Source: Simmondsia chinensis (lineage: Eukaryota; Streptophyta; Magnoliopsida; Caryophyllales; Simmondsiaceae). Taken from it: 64,000 bases of DNA. Positions 35,198 through 45,901 of this stretch are shown here, in pieces. Each line of letters begins with the position of its first letter. Within the stretch, counting starts at the first letter, position 1. The DNA is taken from the NCBI GenBank assembly GCA_018398585.1, contig JAGTTD010000001.1:29333438-29397437 (forward strand), read 5' to 3'. A program made the translations under genes and the position numbers. The notes under the pieces are model-generated. The model worked only from the letters and a program-made list of their open reading frames with translations, was not told where the DNA came from and searched no databases.

Positions 35198-36754
35198 ATG
35201 GGAGGTGGAGAAAAGCATCACGACAAATGTGAGAAAGGGTTCTCAAACTGTTCTTATGGAGGCTATCCACCTGTGGCATATCCTCCCCAAGGCTATCCGC
35301 CTGCAGGGTACCCCCCACATGGCTATCTGCCATCTGGGTATCCTCCCTCAACTGGATATCCTTATGCCCCACCCTATCATTCAGGATATCACCCAGGTAT
35401 TCTCCATGTATCAGATATTAACTTCTCTAGCATACAATCATCATAGATAGGGGTCAACAAAAATTGGTCCAAACCTGTTTATCGGACTAGACTAGCCATT
35501 TCAGTCAAGGATTGGATGGACCGACATACCATATAACAGTCCGGTCTATAGTCTGGTCCAATCCAGTCCAAGATCAAAAAAACCCAAAAACTAGACAAAA
35601 GGTCGATCAATACCAGTTTCGCATTAAATATTTTGGGTACAGAATTTTAATATATAATAATATATAGTATATGCATCTGAAAATATTAAATCTTAGAACA
35701 TTAAATATTTAATATATATGTATAGGAATTGATAAAGATACTAGCCTATTATATCATTAAGGCACTAGATCTCACTAGAACTCTGAAGTTAAGCGTGCTT
35801 GGGCGAGAGTAGTACTAGGATGGGTGACCTCTTGGGAAGTCCTCGTGTTGCCAACCCTATAAGGTTCGGGGTCCTCGGAAACAACCTGCCGTCAGGGTTA
35901 CACCCTGAAGGGGTCAGGCTACGTACATCCACCCCTCCCAGACCCCGCTTACACTGGAGCCCTTTGAGGCACTGGGTCTGTTGTAAATATCATTATCATT
36001 ATTTTTAAGCTTTTGACTTTTGTAGGGGAACTTTTTTCTTATAATTGTGCTTGATAGATGAAAGCTGGTCTAAATCGGTCCGGTCGAACTTCTAACTAGT
36101 CTTGGACCGGACTGACCTGGTTTTAATCATGCTGATGCACTGTCACATGATTTGATGCAGTTTGGTATGTGGTCCGGTCCGGTCTTGGACCGAAGTGCCC
36201 CACAGTCATAGATACTAAAGCGATCCGTAAACTATTGCATAAAATTGATTTCATCAAACACAACCCCAAACCATCAGTTGTATCAATTAGAATTCTGTTT
36301 GAGATTTTAACTCCATCAAAATTCACATGCACATCACTTGATTATCTTAAGTCAAACATTCTACATCACATCCGATGATATGCACATGATTTTGCTTACA
36401 GGTTGTGTTAAAAGTGTAGAACATAACCGAGTATACTTTTAATTAGTATATGTTTATGAAATTGAAAGATAAGGGGATAAAAGGCTTACCTTGATTTGAA
36501 GCAATATTTATGTTACTAGTAGACCTATATATATGAGTTTTCAACATGCTCCATGTTGAGGTTTCGTAGGAGCAATGCTAGCTGGAGGTGTGGCAGCAGC
36601 AGCAGCCTATGGAGCTCACGAGTTGGGGTGCATGGGACATGGCAGCTATGGACGCTATGGCGGTTATATGTATGGACACCATGGTGGGAAGTACAAGCAT
36701 GGCAAGTTTGGAAAACATGGCAAATTTGGCAAGCATGGCGGGAAGTGGAAGTAA
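35198..36754 (+). CDS. Glycine-rich protein A3-like (two exons: 35198-35396, 36570-36754)
   Basis: Exon 1 begins MGGGEKHHDKCEKGF and continues with GYPP-type repeats (five to six between residues 20 and 55). The donor is CCAG|GTATTC and the acceptor TTTCGTAG|GAGC. Joining them keeps frame through a split Gly codon and gives 127 residues. Exon 2 is a hydrophobic AMLAGGVAAAAAAYGAHELG segment, then a Gly/His/Tyr stretch, and ends in KHGKFGKHGGKWK before TAA. This order (MGGG start, GYPP repeats, alanine-rich hydrophobic segment, KHGKF repeats, WK end) is that of the plant glycine-rich protein A3 family, whose biochemical role is not established. The frame is open and codons look intact, so it may be functional. 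Oddity: the 1,173-bp intron carries a hAT-like element with a 5S-derived SINE inside it. Confidence 0.82.
35449..36205. mobile_element. hAT-like non-autonomous element in the gene intron
   Basis: Flanked by a perfect 8-bp TSD, TCATAGAT, at 35441-35448 and 36206-36213. The ends are imperfect inverted repeats: AGGGGTCAACAAAAATTGG left, and CTGTGGGGCACTTCGGTCC when the right end is inverted; GGTCCAA and ACC follow in both. Many GGTCCGG / CCGGACC subterminal motifs occur, typical of hAT MITEs. The element is 757 bp, of which about 236 bp are the nested SINE and its TSD. No transposase. Confidence 0.85.
35760..35986 (+). mobile_element. 5S rRNA-derived SINE, copy 2, nested in the hAT-like element
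   Basis: A perfect 9-bp TSD, ATATCATTA, lies at 35751-35759 and 35987-35995. The head matches plant 5S rRNA from about nucleotide 25 on, including AACTCTGAAGTTAAGCGTGC, TTGGGCGAGAGTAGTACTAG and GATGGGTGACCTCTTGGGA, so the internal promoter A box, intermediate element and C box remain. From 35858 the sequence leaves 5S (CCTATAAGGTTCGGGG) and runs through GTCAGGCTACGTACATCC and CACCCCTCCCAGACCCC to GGGTCTGTTGTAA. Body and tail match copy 1 (5620-5907). There are no TG/CA ends and no second LTR, so it is not a Cassandra-type TRIM. The 5' end is truncated relative to full 5S. Confidence 0.85.
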
Positions 36755-37130
36755 AAGAGTTGATCTTCTTGGTATCATTGTTATGTAATATACATAAAGC
36801 TGCCTTAAAAAGGTTATGACAGGAATTCAGTTTCTATTAAGGTATTATGCTTCGTATGTCTTATTTTAGGTTGCATTTGTAAGGCGAAAAATTAGATTAT
36901 AGGAATTGATTTTTTTTTTTTATTATTTGATGCACATTTTTTGATAGAAAAGATTTTCAAAGGGAAAAAGTCTTCCCCCAGCGGGTGGAAAATGACTTCC
37001 CTTGCAGAATGAGGTAAGTCATCATTCCAAAATATTGAGGTATTCAACAGCCTAAATTTGGATCAGATCAAGATGAACTGGATTGGGTCATGTATATTAA
37101 AGGTTGTAATGCCAGACATGATTAAATTGA
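36755..37130. other. 3' flank of the glycine-rich protein gene
   Basis: Nothing coding. ACATAAAG near 36791 might serve as a weak poly(A) signal; no AATAAA is seen close to the stop. Confidence 0.4.
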
Positions 37131-37696
37131 GGGTAATTTGCATTTTGGTACCTGAACGTTTTTGGAAATAATAAAAACGACCCCAACCTTTCTGAATTAT
37201 TAAAAAGGCCCCTAAATTTTTGTCATATTAATAAAAAGGCTCACAAGTTTTTGTCGCATTAATAAAAAGGCCCACCATCGAATTGATAATGTCATTTTTC
37301 GTCGATAGAACTAACATCACTGCTGTGGTTTTATTAATATTACAGTAAAATGACAAAAGCACCATTTAATAACCATATTTTAAAACAAATTAAGTAAAAA
37401 CAGATAGCTTCTATATAATATAATATCTCGAATTTCATGCTCATAAAGTAATAATAAGTTGAAGCGTACTTTAGGTTATTTTATTCTAGCATTAATAAAA
37501 AAGAGTTGTCATGTCAACTCTGTTGATGAAAAAATGAAGTCATTATGCTTAAGAGAGGCCTTTTTATTATTACGACAAAAACTTAGGGACCTTTTTGATA
37601 ATTCAAAAAAATCGGGGGTCCTTTTTATTATTTCAAAAAGGTGGGGTCCTTTTTATTATTTTCAAAAACGGCGAGGTACTAAAATATAAATAACCC
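37131..37696. mobile_element. Mutator-like MITE with 9-bp TSD
   Basis: 566 bp starting GGGTAATTTGCATTTTGGTA and ending ATATAAATAACCC. The arms (about 37131-37290 and 37545-37696) are inverted copies with repeated AATAATAAAAAGG(A/C)CCC blocks. The TSDs are TTAAATTGA (37122-37130) and TTAAATCGA (37697-37705), 8 of 9 identical. TIRs of about 150 bp and a 9-bp TSD fit a Mutator-like non-autonomous element. No transposase. Confidence 0.8.
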
Positions 37697-38992
37697 TTAA
37701 ATCGAAGAATGACCAGTCAGGTCTGATCTTGGACTGAATGTGTGGTTCGATCTATTTCTCAGACCTCATTGATATACTATATTTTATATTTTTCAATACT
37801 TAACATTTAAATTAAGCTAAGCTGAAGATCAATGAGGACATGAATTAAAGATTAAGGACTGAACCGAATAACAATTAGTTCGTTAAGCTCATAGAATAAA
37901 TAGCAAGGTTTGAGCCGAGTTCTATATCTTATCATGCTTATGATGTTAATTAAACTGATTTTGGATTGGTTAGAACGATAAATCTATTAAATCCAAATCA
38001 AAAACTGAGGATAGGACCTAATAGTGAACTACTATATTACTAAAGTTAAGGAATATTGTTTATTTCAAACCAAACGTAGGAAAACTATTTATACATTAAT
38101 TTTCCTTGAAAAATATTTTTTCCTAATATCTATTTTTCATGAAAAGTTGACCTTTCCACAATAAAATGGAGACTAAATATTACTTTGTCATTATTCTAGC
38201 ATGACAGTTTTTATTAGTTTGAATTATCATATGATGATTATATATCGCTTAGAGAGTTACTTTTTATTTTATTTTATTATATATCATATTTTTAGTATTT
38301 GTATTTTGTATTTTGGTTTTGATTTTTCTTTTGCAGTTATTCTTTTATTGTACCTATATTTTTGCATTGTTAGTTTTTAACAAAATTTGTTAACATAGGC
38401 CCAAGTTAGGACTTTTGCTTTAGATATTTTCTAGAGGGTCTAAGCCAATTCCCTTTGCATATATTTGTAGTCCTAGATGTAGTATTTCATCTAATTTAGG
38501 CTCCATTTGTTTTGAAGGAAAAAAAAGATTCTTGGAAATGGTTTTCCTACTTTCCGTTGTTTGGTGCGCACTTTTTGACGGAAAACGTTTTCCAAAGGAA
38601 AATCTTTTCCTCCAAAATGGGGAAAATGTTTTCCTTTATAAAAGAAGGGAAGTCAACATTTCAAGTGATTTAAAAAATTTTGGGGCATGCTTGGTTGTAA
38701 TATGGATTATACAGAAATGAATTAAACGGAATCATAGATCGCTCGAGGTAGTAATGTGAGATAAGGACATGACAAATAATGATAAGTTGGGTATGATCTT
38801 GGGCAAAATTATGTGATCCAATTTGATTTTCATTCCTGACTACTATTCTATATTTTAAAGGTCTTTATTACTTCATGATGTAGTGAATATAATTACGAAA
38901 TAATGTTTACATTCATCCAAGTATAAGAAAACTATTTATCGATTTACCTTTTTTGGAATTACTTCTTATTTCTAATATATTTTTGACAATCT
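37697..38992. other. AT-rich intergenic DNA
   Basis: No gene supported. Around 38515-38640 there are palindromic blocks (GGAAAACGTTTTCC, AGGAAAATCTTTTCCT) that recur inverted at 39690-39805. Confidence 0.45.
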
Positions 38993-39805
38993 ATCACTTA
39001 GGTACCCCAAAGTTTGATGGTATATCACATAAATATCCTAACTTTTTAATATATAGAATGAGGTACCCAGAGATTCCAAGACTTTATAACTCAGGTATCT
39101 TGAAGTTTAAGAATTTTATTAATTAGGTACCACTTGCCAAAGTTTGATAGATTTCTATTAGAAATTGCTAATGTGGAATATAATTATAACAATATGTGTG
39201 TCATCTAGCATAACAATAGGATTTTTAATTGTACAATGCTAATATGACACATTATTTTACTAATATGTAGATATATTCCGTCATAATTCAATGAATTTTT
39301 CCTGTAATCAGCTGGATTGTTGTTACAAACATTGATATAATATAATTATATATATGATTGTAATCACGTCTCACGTCAATGTTCTATGATGACAATTGAT
39401 TAGATTTTGATAAAAATTCACCATGCTTGATACTTGAATGATAAAATTTTGAAACATCAAGGGGCGGTCTCATTGTATATTTTAGAACATGTAGGTTATC
39501 TAGATGATAAATCATCAAACATCAGGTCCCTAAGTCATAAATTTCTGATATTTTTCTTTAAAAATAACTTTTTCACAGCCAAACGAAGCTTATATAACTT
39601 ATAATATCTAGTTTCCGTACTTTATATTATCTTATAACAAGGTATAGTATATGATTTCTTTTACAACAAATAAGAAATATTATTATGAGGAGGAAGCACG
39701 TTTTCCACCAAAACAAGCAACGGAAACTGCTAATCAGAATTTGTTTTTCCTTGGAAAACCTTTTCCTAAGGAAAATTTTTTCCGCAGGAAAAGTACTTCT
39801 TTCGG
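38515..39805. repeat. Diverged inverted repeats rich in TTTTCC/GGAAAA
   Basis: The left block (TTTCCGTTGTTTGGTGCGC next to GGAAAACGTTTTCC) and the inverted right block (TTTCCGTTGCTTGTTTTGG next to GGAAAACGT) match, about 1.1 kb apart. They may be the ends of an old TIR element that includes the MITE at 38993-39529. No TSD found; low confidence. Confidence 0.35.
38993..39529. mobile_element. TIR element (MITE), probably Mutator-like
   Basis: The left end TATCACTTAGGTACCCCAAA and the inverted right end TTATGACTTAGGGACCTGAT start inverted arms of at least 85 bp (both contain TTTGATG, TATCA, and AATATA[CT]A[AG]AATGAG-like blocks), diverged by roughly a third by eye. No coding capacity. No TSD was found, so exact ends are uncertain. 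Confidence 0.5.
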
Positions 39806-40168
39806 AAAAAATAGAGTCTTATGTATCAAAAATAGGAAGAAATCTTCTTCCATATTCTTCTCTCATTTCAATCTCTCTCTTCTCCCTTTGAAACTATTTC
39901 ACTTCCAGTTGATTTCTCCTTTGCTCACATGTCATCTTTTCATTTAATTCTCTGTTGTAAGGCGACAATCCTTGTAATATGGTATCAAAGCACAACATTT
40001 ACCGTTCTTAGTACCTGTTTGTCTTTAAGATTTTTGTAAAATCTCTGGATCTAAGCAATCAAAACCTTCAATGGAAGATACAGTAGTTAATTTGATCAGT
40101 TCAAGCTTGATTACAGTGTAGGATACTTCATCCTTGTTCTATCTAATTGCAAATGAAAATATAGAAAT

Positions 40169-40506
40169 TGTAGAATTTTAACAAAGGAAATACAACTAGA
40201 ACAATGAAGAACACTTTGAATGGAGAAAACTTAGATGATTGAATTGATAAAGATACTAGCCTATTTATAATTACACTAAGGGAAAATGAAAAGATGCAAG
40301 ATAAAGGAATCCTAGGCTAATTACATCAATACAGTAAAACCCTAGAATAATGAAGAAGACATTGAAGGGGCCATTTACCTCTTGGTTGGTTACAAGGAGA
40401 AGGAAGGAGAGAATAATGCTATACAATTAACTACCCTAATTTAATTCTAGATCTAATCACATTAAATAATTAGAAAATACAATTGTGCCCGTGCTAGAAT
40501 TCAACA
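40169..40506 (-). repeat. 3' LTR of element G
   Basis: 338 bp, close match to 45255-45601. Confidence 0.87.
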
Positions 40507-40513
40507 TTCCGTC

Positions 40514-43500
40514 TTAAGTTGGAGCATGTAAGTTGACAATACCTAACTTGCGGAGAAGGAAGGAGAATGAGGACAATCTGAGTGCCTCTGTGAAAACATC
40601 CGCTACTTGACATGTAGACCGAACAAAAGAAGTGAAAGTTTCCTTTGCTAACAGCTTTTCCCGAACGAAGTGATAATCAATCTCTATGTGCTTTGTTCTC
40701 TCATGAAACACCGGGTTAGAAGTGATATGAAGGCCACCTGATTATCACAAAAAAATATGGTAGGTCCGTTAGTGCTAACTTGGAGATCACGTAAATACTA
40801 ATTCACTAGTAATTGTGGCCATGGCTTGATATTCTGATTCAGCGAAAGAACGAAAAATACCGGACTGCTTCTTAGAACACCATGAAACAGGGGAATCTCC
40901 CAAAAATACTACAAAACCTGCAGTAGAACGTCTAGAAGTAGGACAGCCTGCCCAGTCAGCATATTTTGACTAAAAGTTCTAATCTTTAGTTCCAAATCAC
41001 ACGTATGCGGTAGAAAAATGCCCTGACCCGGTGCTCTCTTAATGTAGCGAAGGACACAGTAGGCCACTTCTAAATGTGGTACTCGTGGATCATGCATAAA
41101 TTGACTAAGAATTGTAATTGCATAACAAATGTCGGGTCGTGTAATGGTAAGATAAAGAAGCCTCCCCACTATTAGACGATACTGTCCCGGATCTTTTACA
41201 CGGTCCCCTTCCCCATCAACTAACCGATGATTTTGGACTATGGGAGTGGAAGTAGGTTTTGCACCTAAAAGACTTGTTTCACTCAAAATGCCAAGGGCAT
41301 ATTTTCTTTGATTCAAGGCAATTCCATCCTTTGTACTAGCAACCTCTATTCTAAGGAAATATTTAACTGGCCCTAAGTTCTTTATTCCAAACTGTTTATC
41401 AAGTTTGGACTTGACTTCTTCTATGTGACTCACATTATTTCCAGTTACGATGAGATCATCAACATACACCAATACACTAGTAAAAAATGACCCACGAACA
41501 TATGTATACAAAGAATAATCCAACTTTGATTGTGTAAAACCCAAGGCAACCAATAATTGCACAAACTTTTGATTCCAGTTACTAGACGCTTGTTTAAGTC
41601 CATAAAGGGACTTGCTTAACCGGCAAACATTACCCTTGTGTTGCTTTTCAAATCCTTGAGGAAGCTTCATATAGACTTCCTCCTCTAAGTCCCCATGTAG
41701 AAAGGCATTATTTACATCCAATTGATGTATAACCCAATCTCTAGCGGCTGCAACTGCAAGAACTCACCTAACTATGACAAGTTTAGCAACGGGAGCCAAA
41801 GTGTCATGATAATTGATACCTTCGATTTGAGTATGACCTTTGGCAACCAACCCTGCCTTGTAACTCTCAATGGTACCATCTCACTTGTACTTTATTTTGT
41901 AGACCCACTTGGAGTCTATTCACTTCCCGGGAGGTAATTCTTCCAATGTCCACGTGTTATTCTATTCTAGCTCTGAAATTTCTTTCTCCATAGCCTCTCT
42001 CCAATATTTATGTTCAACTGCCTGAGAGAAATTTCGTGGCTCATCACCCGAGGTGATGGCTTTAAGCAAAGATGAGGGTGAGTTAGAGAATCGTTCATTC
42101 GACACAAAATTTCACAAAGGATAGACCATACCTAAATTGGCTGAAGAAGCGATAGCACGATAATGGGCTATAGACGAAGGAACATCCACTATATAATCCT
42201 AGTACTTAGCTCGCATTGAGCGAACCTGACCCGATCTGCCCGAGCCACCTTCCTACGTGCACTGCTGGGGGCTGTCAGCCCCTTGTCCTGGTGCTGCAGC
42301 ACCCTCTTTTGGTGCTGTAGCACCAGTTCCTGTTGGTGGTACTGTGACACCTGGTGGTGGTTCAGCCACCACCGGTGCCTCCTTTACTTGTGTCCTCCCA
42401 TGTTCTTTGTCATTCACATACCGCATTAAATCAATTTCATTATCATCATTCCTTTGCTCTTGCTTCTCAGGATAAGAAAATATGTCTTCATTGAAAATAA
42501 CATCACGTGAAACAATTATTTTCTTGTTGTCTAAATCAAAAACTTTGTACGCTTTCTTCCCATGTGGATACCCAATGATAAGCATAGCATTAAGACCCAA
42601 AAACACGTAAATGACCAAAAGAGGGTGCTTTTCCCAGTATTACCTCAAAGGGACTCCGGTTCTATAAGTGTTGCATTGGCATGAGATTAATCAAATAAGC
42701 CGGCGTTAGGACACACTCTCCCTAAAACTGAAAAGGAAGACCCGCTTCAAACAGAAGAGCCTGAGCTACCTCAAGAAGATGTCTGTGTTTCCTTTCTGTG
42801 ACCCCATTCTATTGAGGTGTATCGATACATGAATTTTGTACTTGAATCCCTTTTCCTGCATAGAAACTGAGTAAAGGGCCAAAAAGAAATTCCGCACAGT
42901 TATCGCTCCTTACTTGCTTTACACACTTGTTGTACTGAGTTTCTACAACTTGGCAAAAATCCATAAGAATTCTGTGAGATTGAGACTTATCTCCCATCAA
43001 ATAAACCCAAGTACACCTACTATAATCATCAACGATGGTAAAAGAAAAAACGAGCACTAGTCATGGACAAGGTACGATAAGGACCCCAAATATCACAGTG
43101 AATCAATTCAAAACATTGCCTAGTCTTGCTAACAGAAATGGGAAAAGTTAAACGAGTTTGTTTTGCCCAATGGCAAGAATCACAAACAACATTAAAAGAA
43201 GTACCAAAATCTAAATTCAAAACATTCGACAATTTATTAAATGGGACATGCCCCATTCTACGGTGCCATAACAAAGACCTTTCTGTAGAACCCTTCACGT
43301 GCGTAACCTTAGGAGCGACCGATCCCTCCAAAAAGTATAGCCCATCTCGTTGTCTAACCACTTTAATCAGCTTCCTCGATGGCAGGTCCTGTATGACACA
43401 ACAATTTGATTAAAAATTCAATGCGCAATTTCTATTTCTAGTCAACTTGCTAACTTAAAGGAGATTGCACTGAAAACTGAGAATGCACAAAACATTCTCA

Positions 43501-43870
43501 AAAGTGAGGTTGCTAGAAACGATGGCACATCGTATATGTGAAACCGACAATGAATTCCCATTCGGAAGTTTAACCGGCTTGATTTTGGTGTTAACGTGAA
43601 CATTATCTAAGACAAAATCTGATCAAACCATATGGTCGGATGCACCCGTATGAATGATCCAAACGGTATTAAACAAAGACTGATCTGACATGTTAACACA
43701 AGGAGAACTTCCCTCGGTACTGAGTAGAGACAATAGCTGCTGATATTGAGACGCTGACAACCTTATAACCAGGCTGTTGTACTGCAGGACCAATGCTGCG
43801 CAGCCGCTGCTGGTAGCAGCGGTGGCTGGTGGTGGTGCACAGTCGGCTATACTGCTAACTGCTGTTGCGC
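40514..43870 (-). pseudogene. Element G pol remnant
   Basis: Minus strand. Protease: WIIHTGASDHM near 43630, where the catalytic Asp of D-T-G-A is replaced by His. GAG-pre-integrase: 43029-43361 (LLWHRRMGHVPFNKLSN, CDSCHWAKQTRLTFP). Integrase core: 42809-43057 (FTIVDDYSRCTWVYL, VRSDNCAEF) and C-terminal part 42253-42618. RT: 40909-41721, a long clean frame from [20 protein letters not shown] through LVYVDDLIVTGNN to YLTITRPDICYA. RNase H: 40514-40908, ending with VADVFTEAL. Frameshifts lie between RT, integrase and protease. The lost protease aspartate alone would block maturation. Confidence 0.85.
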
Positions 43871-43875
43871 TATTG

Positions 43876-44168
43876 TTATAATTCAAGATCAAACCTAAAT
43901 TATAACTAAGGAATAGATAGAATTTGGGATGAGAAAGAAGGGAAAGGAGATGAGGAAGTAGAAGAAAGTAGAGATGAGAAAATAAGAGAGTATAATTTAT
44001 ATTGGATGATCCCATTACAATCTAAGTATCACTATTTATACTCTTAAGTATAACTACTAAGTACATAAGCTCAATTTCACTAACTTGCTCATCTTTCCAA
44101 CAAAATAACACTAACATAACGAATATAACATCCAAACTCTTGTTGAAATCTCAATACATCAAAACATA
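43876..44168 (-). repeat. Probable solo LTR inside gag-pol of element G
   Basis: About 290 bp between the gag frame and the protease leader that do not fit the polyprotein. The block starts TGTTATAATTCAAG and is purine-rich on the plus strand (GAGAAAGAAGGGAAAGG...), like other LTRs in this window. No TSD could be fixed, so the ends are approximate. Confidence 0.4.
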
Positions 44169-45131
44169 CTATATTCTATATAAGAATCCTCCACGGTCAT
44201 GATAGCTATTCTGTCCCTGGTTCTTCCATCCTGCCGGGTATCCTATAAGCTCGTAGCAATGATCTTTTGTATGGCCCTGTCTTTTGCAATGAGAACAAGA
44301 CAGCCAATTATTGCACCTGGGAGGTTGCCCATTGAAGTTGGGCAAATCTCCCTCGGTCCCTCCAACATTCCCTTTCACTACGAGAGCCGTAGCTTCAGGG
44401 TTAACAACGCTACTCGAGGAAACACTCTGTTGCTTCTCTTCTTGACACAGGGTAGCATAAGCACTGGACACATTAGGAAGTGGTTTAGGATTCATGAGTT
44501 GGGACCTTATGGTAGAAAAGGGAGGATCTAAACCCATCAATAAATCAAGCAACCTTTCCATGTCTCTTATGGTCGCGAAAGCTTGCCCCGAGCCACAAGT
44601 ACATGGGGGAATAGCCACAAGAGTGTAGAGTTTGTCCCATAAGGACCTTAACTTGGTGAAATAGTCAAACATGAACATATTATTTTGTCTTAAGTGTGAA
44701 ATGTCACGTTTAATTTCATAAACCCGTGGAACATTTCTTTGGGAAAAACATTCATTCAAGTCTAGCCAAACGTCACAGGTAGTTTCGATATACGCAATAC
44801 TTGCACTGATTTCTTTAGCAACCGAACTGGAGAGCCAAGAAGAAACCATCAAATCACAGGCACTCCAATTTTCAAAGTCCGGAGAGTCTTCCTCCGGTTT
44901 CTTGATACTACCATCAGGAAAACCAATTTTTCGTTTATCCTTAAAAACCTTAAAAATAGAGCACCTCCAAGCAGGGAAATTAGAGTCGGTTAAAACATCT
45001 TGCACAAAAACAAGCCTCGGATGATCTGAGGGGTGAAGAGAATAGGGTGAGTTCACATCGGGAACTCCCCCTGAAACTTCAACCGGCGCAACAGTTTGGT
45101 TAGAAATTTCACTAGAATTTTCGTTATTCAT
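44169..45131 (-). CDS. Copia gag of element G
   Basis: A single open minus-strand frame; the likely start is the Met at 45131 (MNNENSSEISNQ), 124 bp inside the 5' LTR, although the frame is open further upstream. It shows the plant copia gag order: SPYSLHPSDHPRLVFVQDVL near the start, then NFPAWRCSIFKVFKDKRKIG, a central UBN2-like region (VWLDLNECFSQRNVPRVYEI), and a zinc knuckle CSHCKRQGHTKDHC followed by YELIGYPAGW. About 320 residues is the usual size. It seems intact although pol is broken. The protein would package element RNA in cytoplasmic particles. Confidence 0.8.
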   Translation of the reverse strand: MNNENSSEISNQTVAPVEVSGGVPDVNSPYSLHPSDHPRLVFVQDVLTDSNFPAWRCSIFKVFKDKRKIGFPDGSIKKPEEDSPDFENWSACDLMVSSWLSSSVAKEISASIAYIETTCDVWLDLNECFSQRNVPRVYEIKRDISHLRQNNMFMFDYFTKLRSLWDKLYTLVAIPPCTCGSGQAFATIRDMERLLDLLMGLDPPFSTIRSQLMNPKPLPNVSSAYATLCQEEKQQSVSSSSVVNPEATALVVKGNVGGTEGDLPNFNGQPPRCNNWLSCSHCKRQGHTKDHCYELIGYPAGWKNQGQNSYHDRGGFLYRI

Positions 45132-45254
45132 TGCAAAATGCGCAAAATAGCACAAATAAAACAAGAAATATGAAAATTTTAGATGTTTGGCTTATAGTGA
45201 GGCGTGTCAAGACAACACAAGCGATGGCTTGGATCTAAACTCGCTCTAATACCA

Positions 45255-45601
45255 TGTAGAAGTTTAACAAAGGAAATACAACTAGAACAATGAAGAACAC
45301 TTTGAATGGAGAAAACTTAGATGATTGAATTGGTAAAGATACTAGCCTATTTATAATTAAACTAAGGGAAAATGAAAAGATGCAAGATAAAGAATCTTAG
45401 ACTAATTACATCAATACAATAAAACCCTAGAATAATGAAGAAGACATTGAAGGGGCCATTTACCTCTTGACCGGTTACAAGGAGAAGGAAGGAGCGAATA
45501 ATGCTGTACAATTCACTATCCTAATTTAATTCTAGATATAATTTAATTTTATTACATTAAACAATTACAAAATACAATTACGCACATGCTAGAATTCAAC
45601 A
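45255..45601 (-). repeat. 5' LTR of element G
   Basis: 347 bp; followed on the minus strand by the primer site at 45240-45254. Confidence 0.87.
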
Positions 45602-45901
45602 GAAACCATGCTGGTCATTAAAATAGTGATGGAGCCAAGGATTATAATTATTAGTATAGAGCAATGCGGGTGTTGCTTTGTGCCAGGAAATAAGATTGGA
45701 TTTGTCAGTGGTCAGACTGAGCAGCCATCCACCAGCTATTCAAACTATCAAAATGGCGCAGAAGCTATCTGATTGTGATGTCCTAGATTTGAAGATCGAT
45801 TTTGAAGGATATTGGTTCAAGTATGTTACATGCTAACTCTGCAAGAGCCATCTAGAAGGATATTCAACAGAAATATACTCAAAGTATAAAAATTACTTAA
45901 G

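Larger units (their letters stand above)
40169..45601 (-). mobile_element. Ty1/copia retrotransposon G
   Basis: Direct repeats 40169-40506 and 45255-45601 start TGTAGAA and end GAATTCAACA on the plus strand. Flanks GAAAT (40164-40168) and GAAAC (45602-45606) are a TSD with one difference. The minus strand next to the right LTR reads TGGTATTAGAGCGAG, a Met-tRNA primer site with one change. Gag, protease, integrase, RT and RNase H follow in copia order. The polypurine tract by the 3' LTR is worn (AAGACGGAA instead of GAGGGGGAG in the related element I). Confidence 0.88.
39830..45901 (+). mobile_element. Copia J remnant (LTR end, primer site, broken gag)
   Basis: TGGTATCAAAGC at 39980-39991 is a near-perfect Met-tRNA primer site, preceded by an LTR-like pyrimidine-rich stretch (39840-39978). 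A plus-strand gag starts MEDTVVNLISSSLI at 40071 and is cut by element G at 40169. Beyond G (45607-45890) gag resumes in shifted frames: YRAMRVLLCARK, IGFVSGQTEQP and SARAI-KDIQQKYTQ, which match the copia gag pattern (W-x-RAM, NK-x-GFVDG, W-x-DL-x-x-RYSQ). It is cut again by the solo LTR at 45902. Only a fossil remains. Confidence 0.55.

Noticed and set aside
35760..35986. Cassandra-type TRIM LTR (which also contains 5S sequence)
   Set aside because: No TG/CA ends, no paired LTR, no primer site or polypurine tract, and a 9-bp TSD with a SINE-like 3' end.
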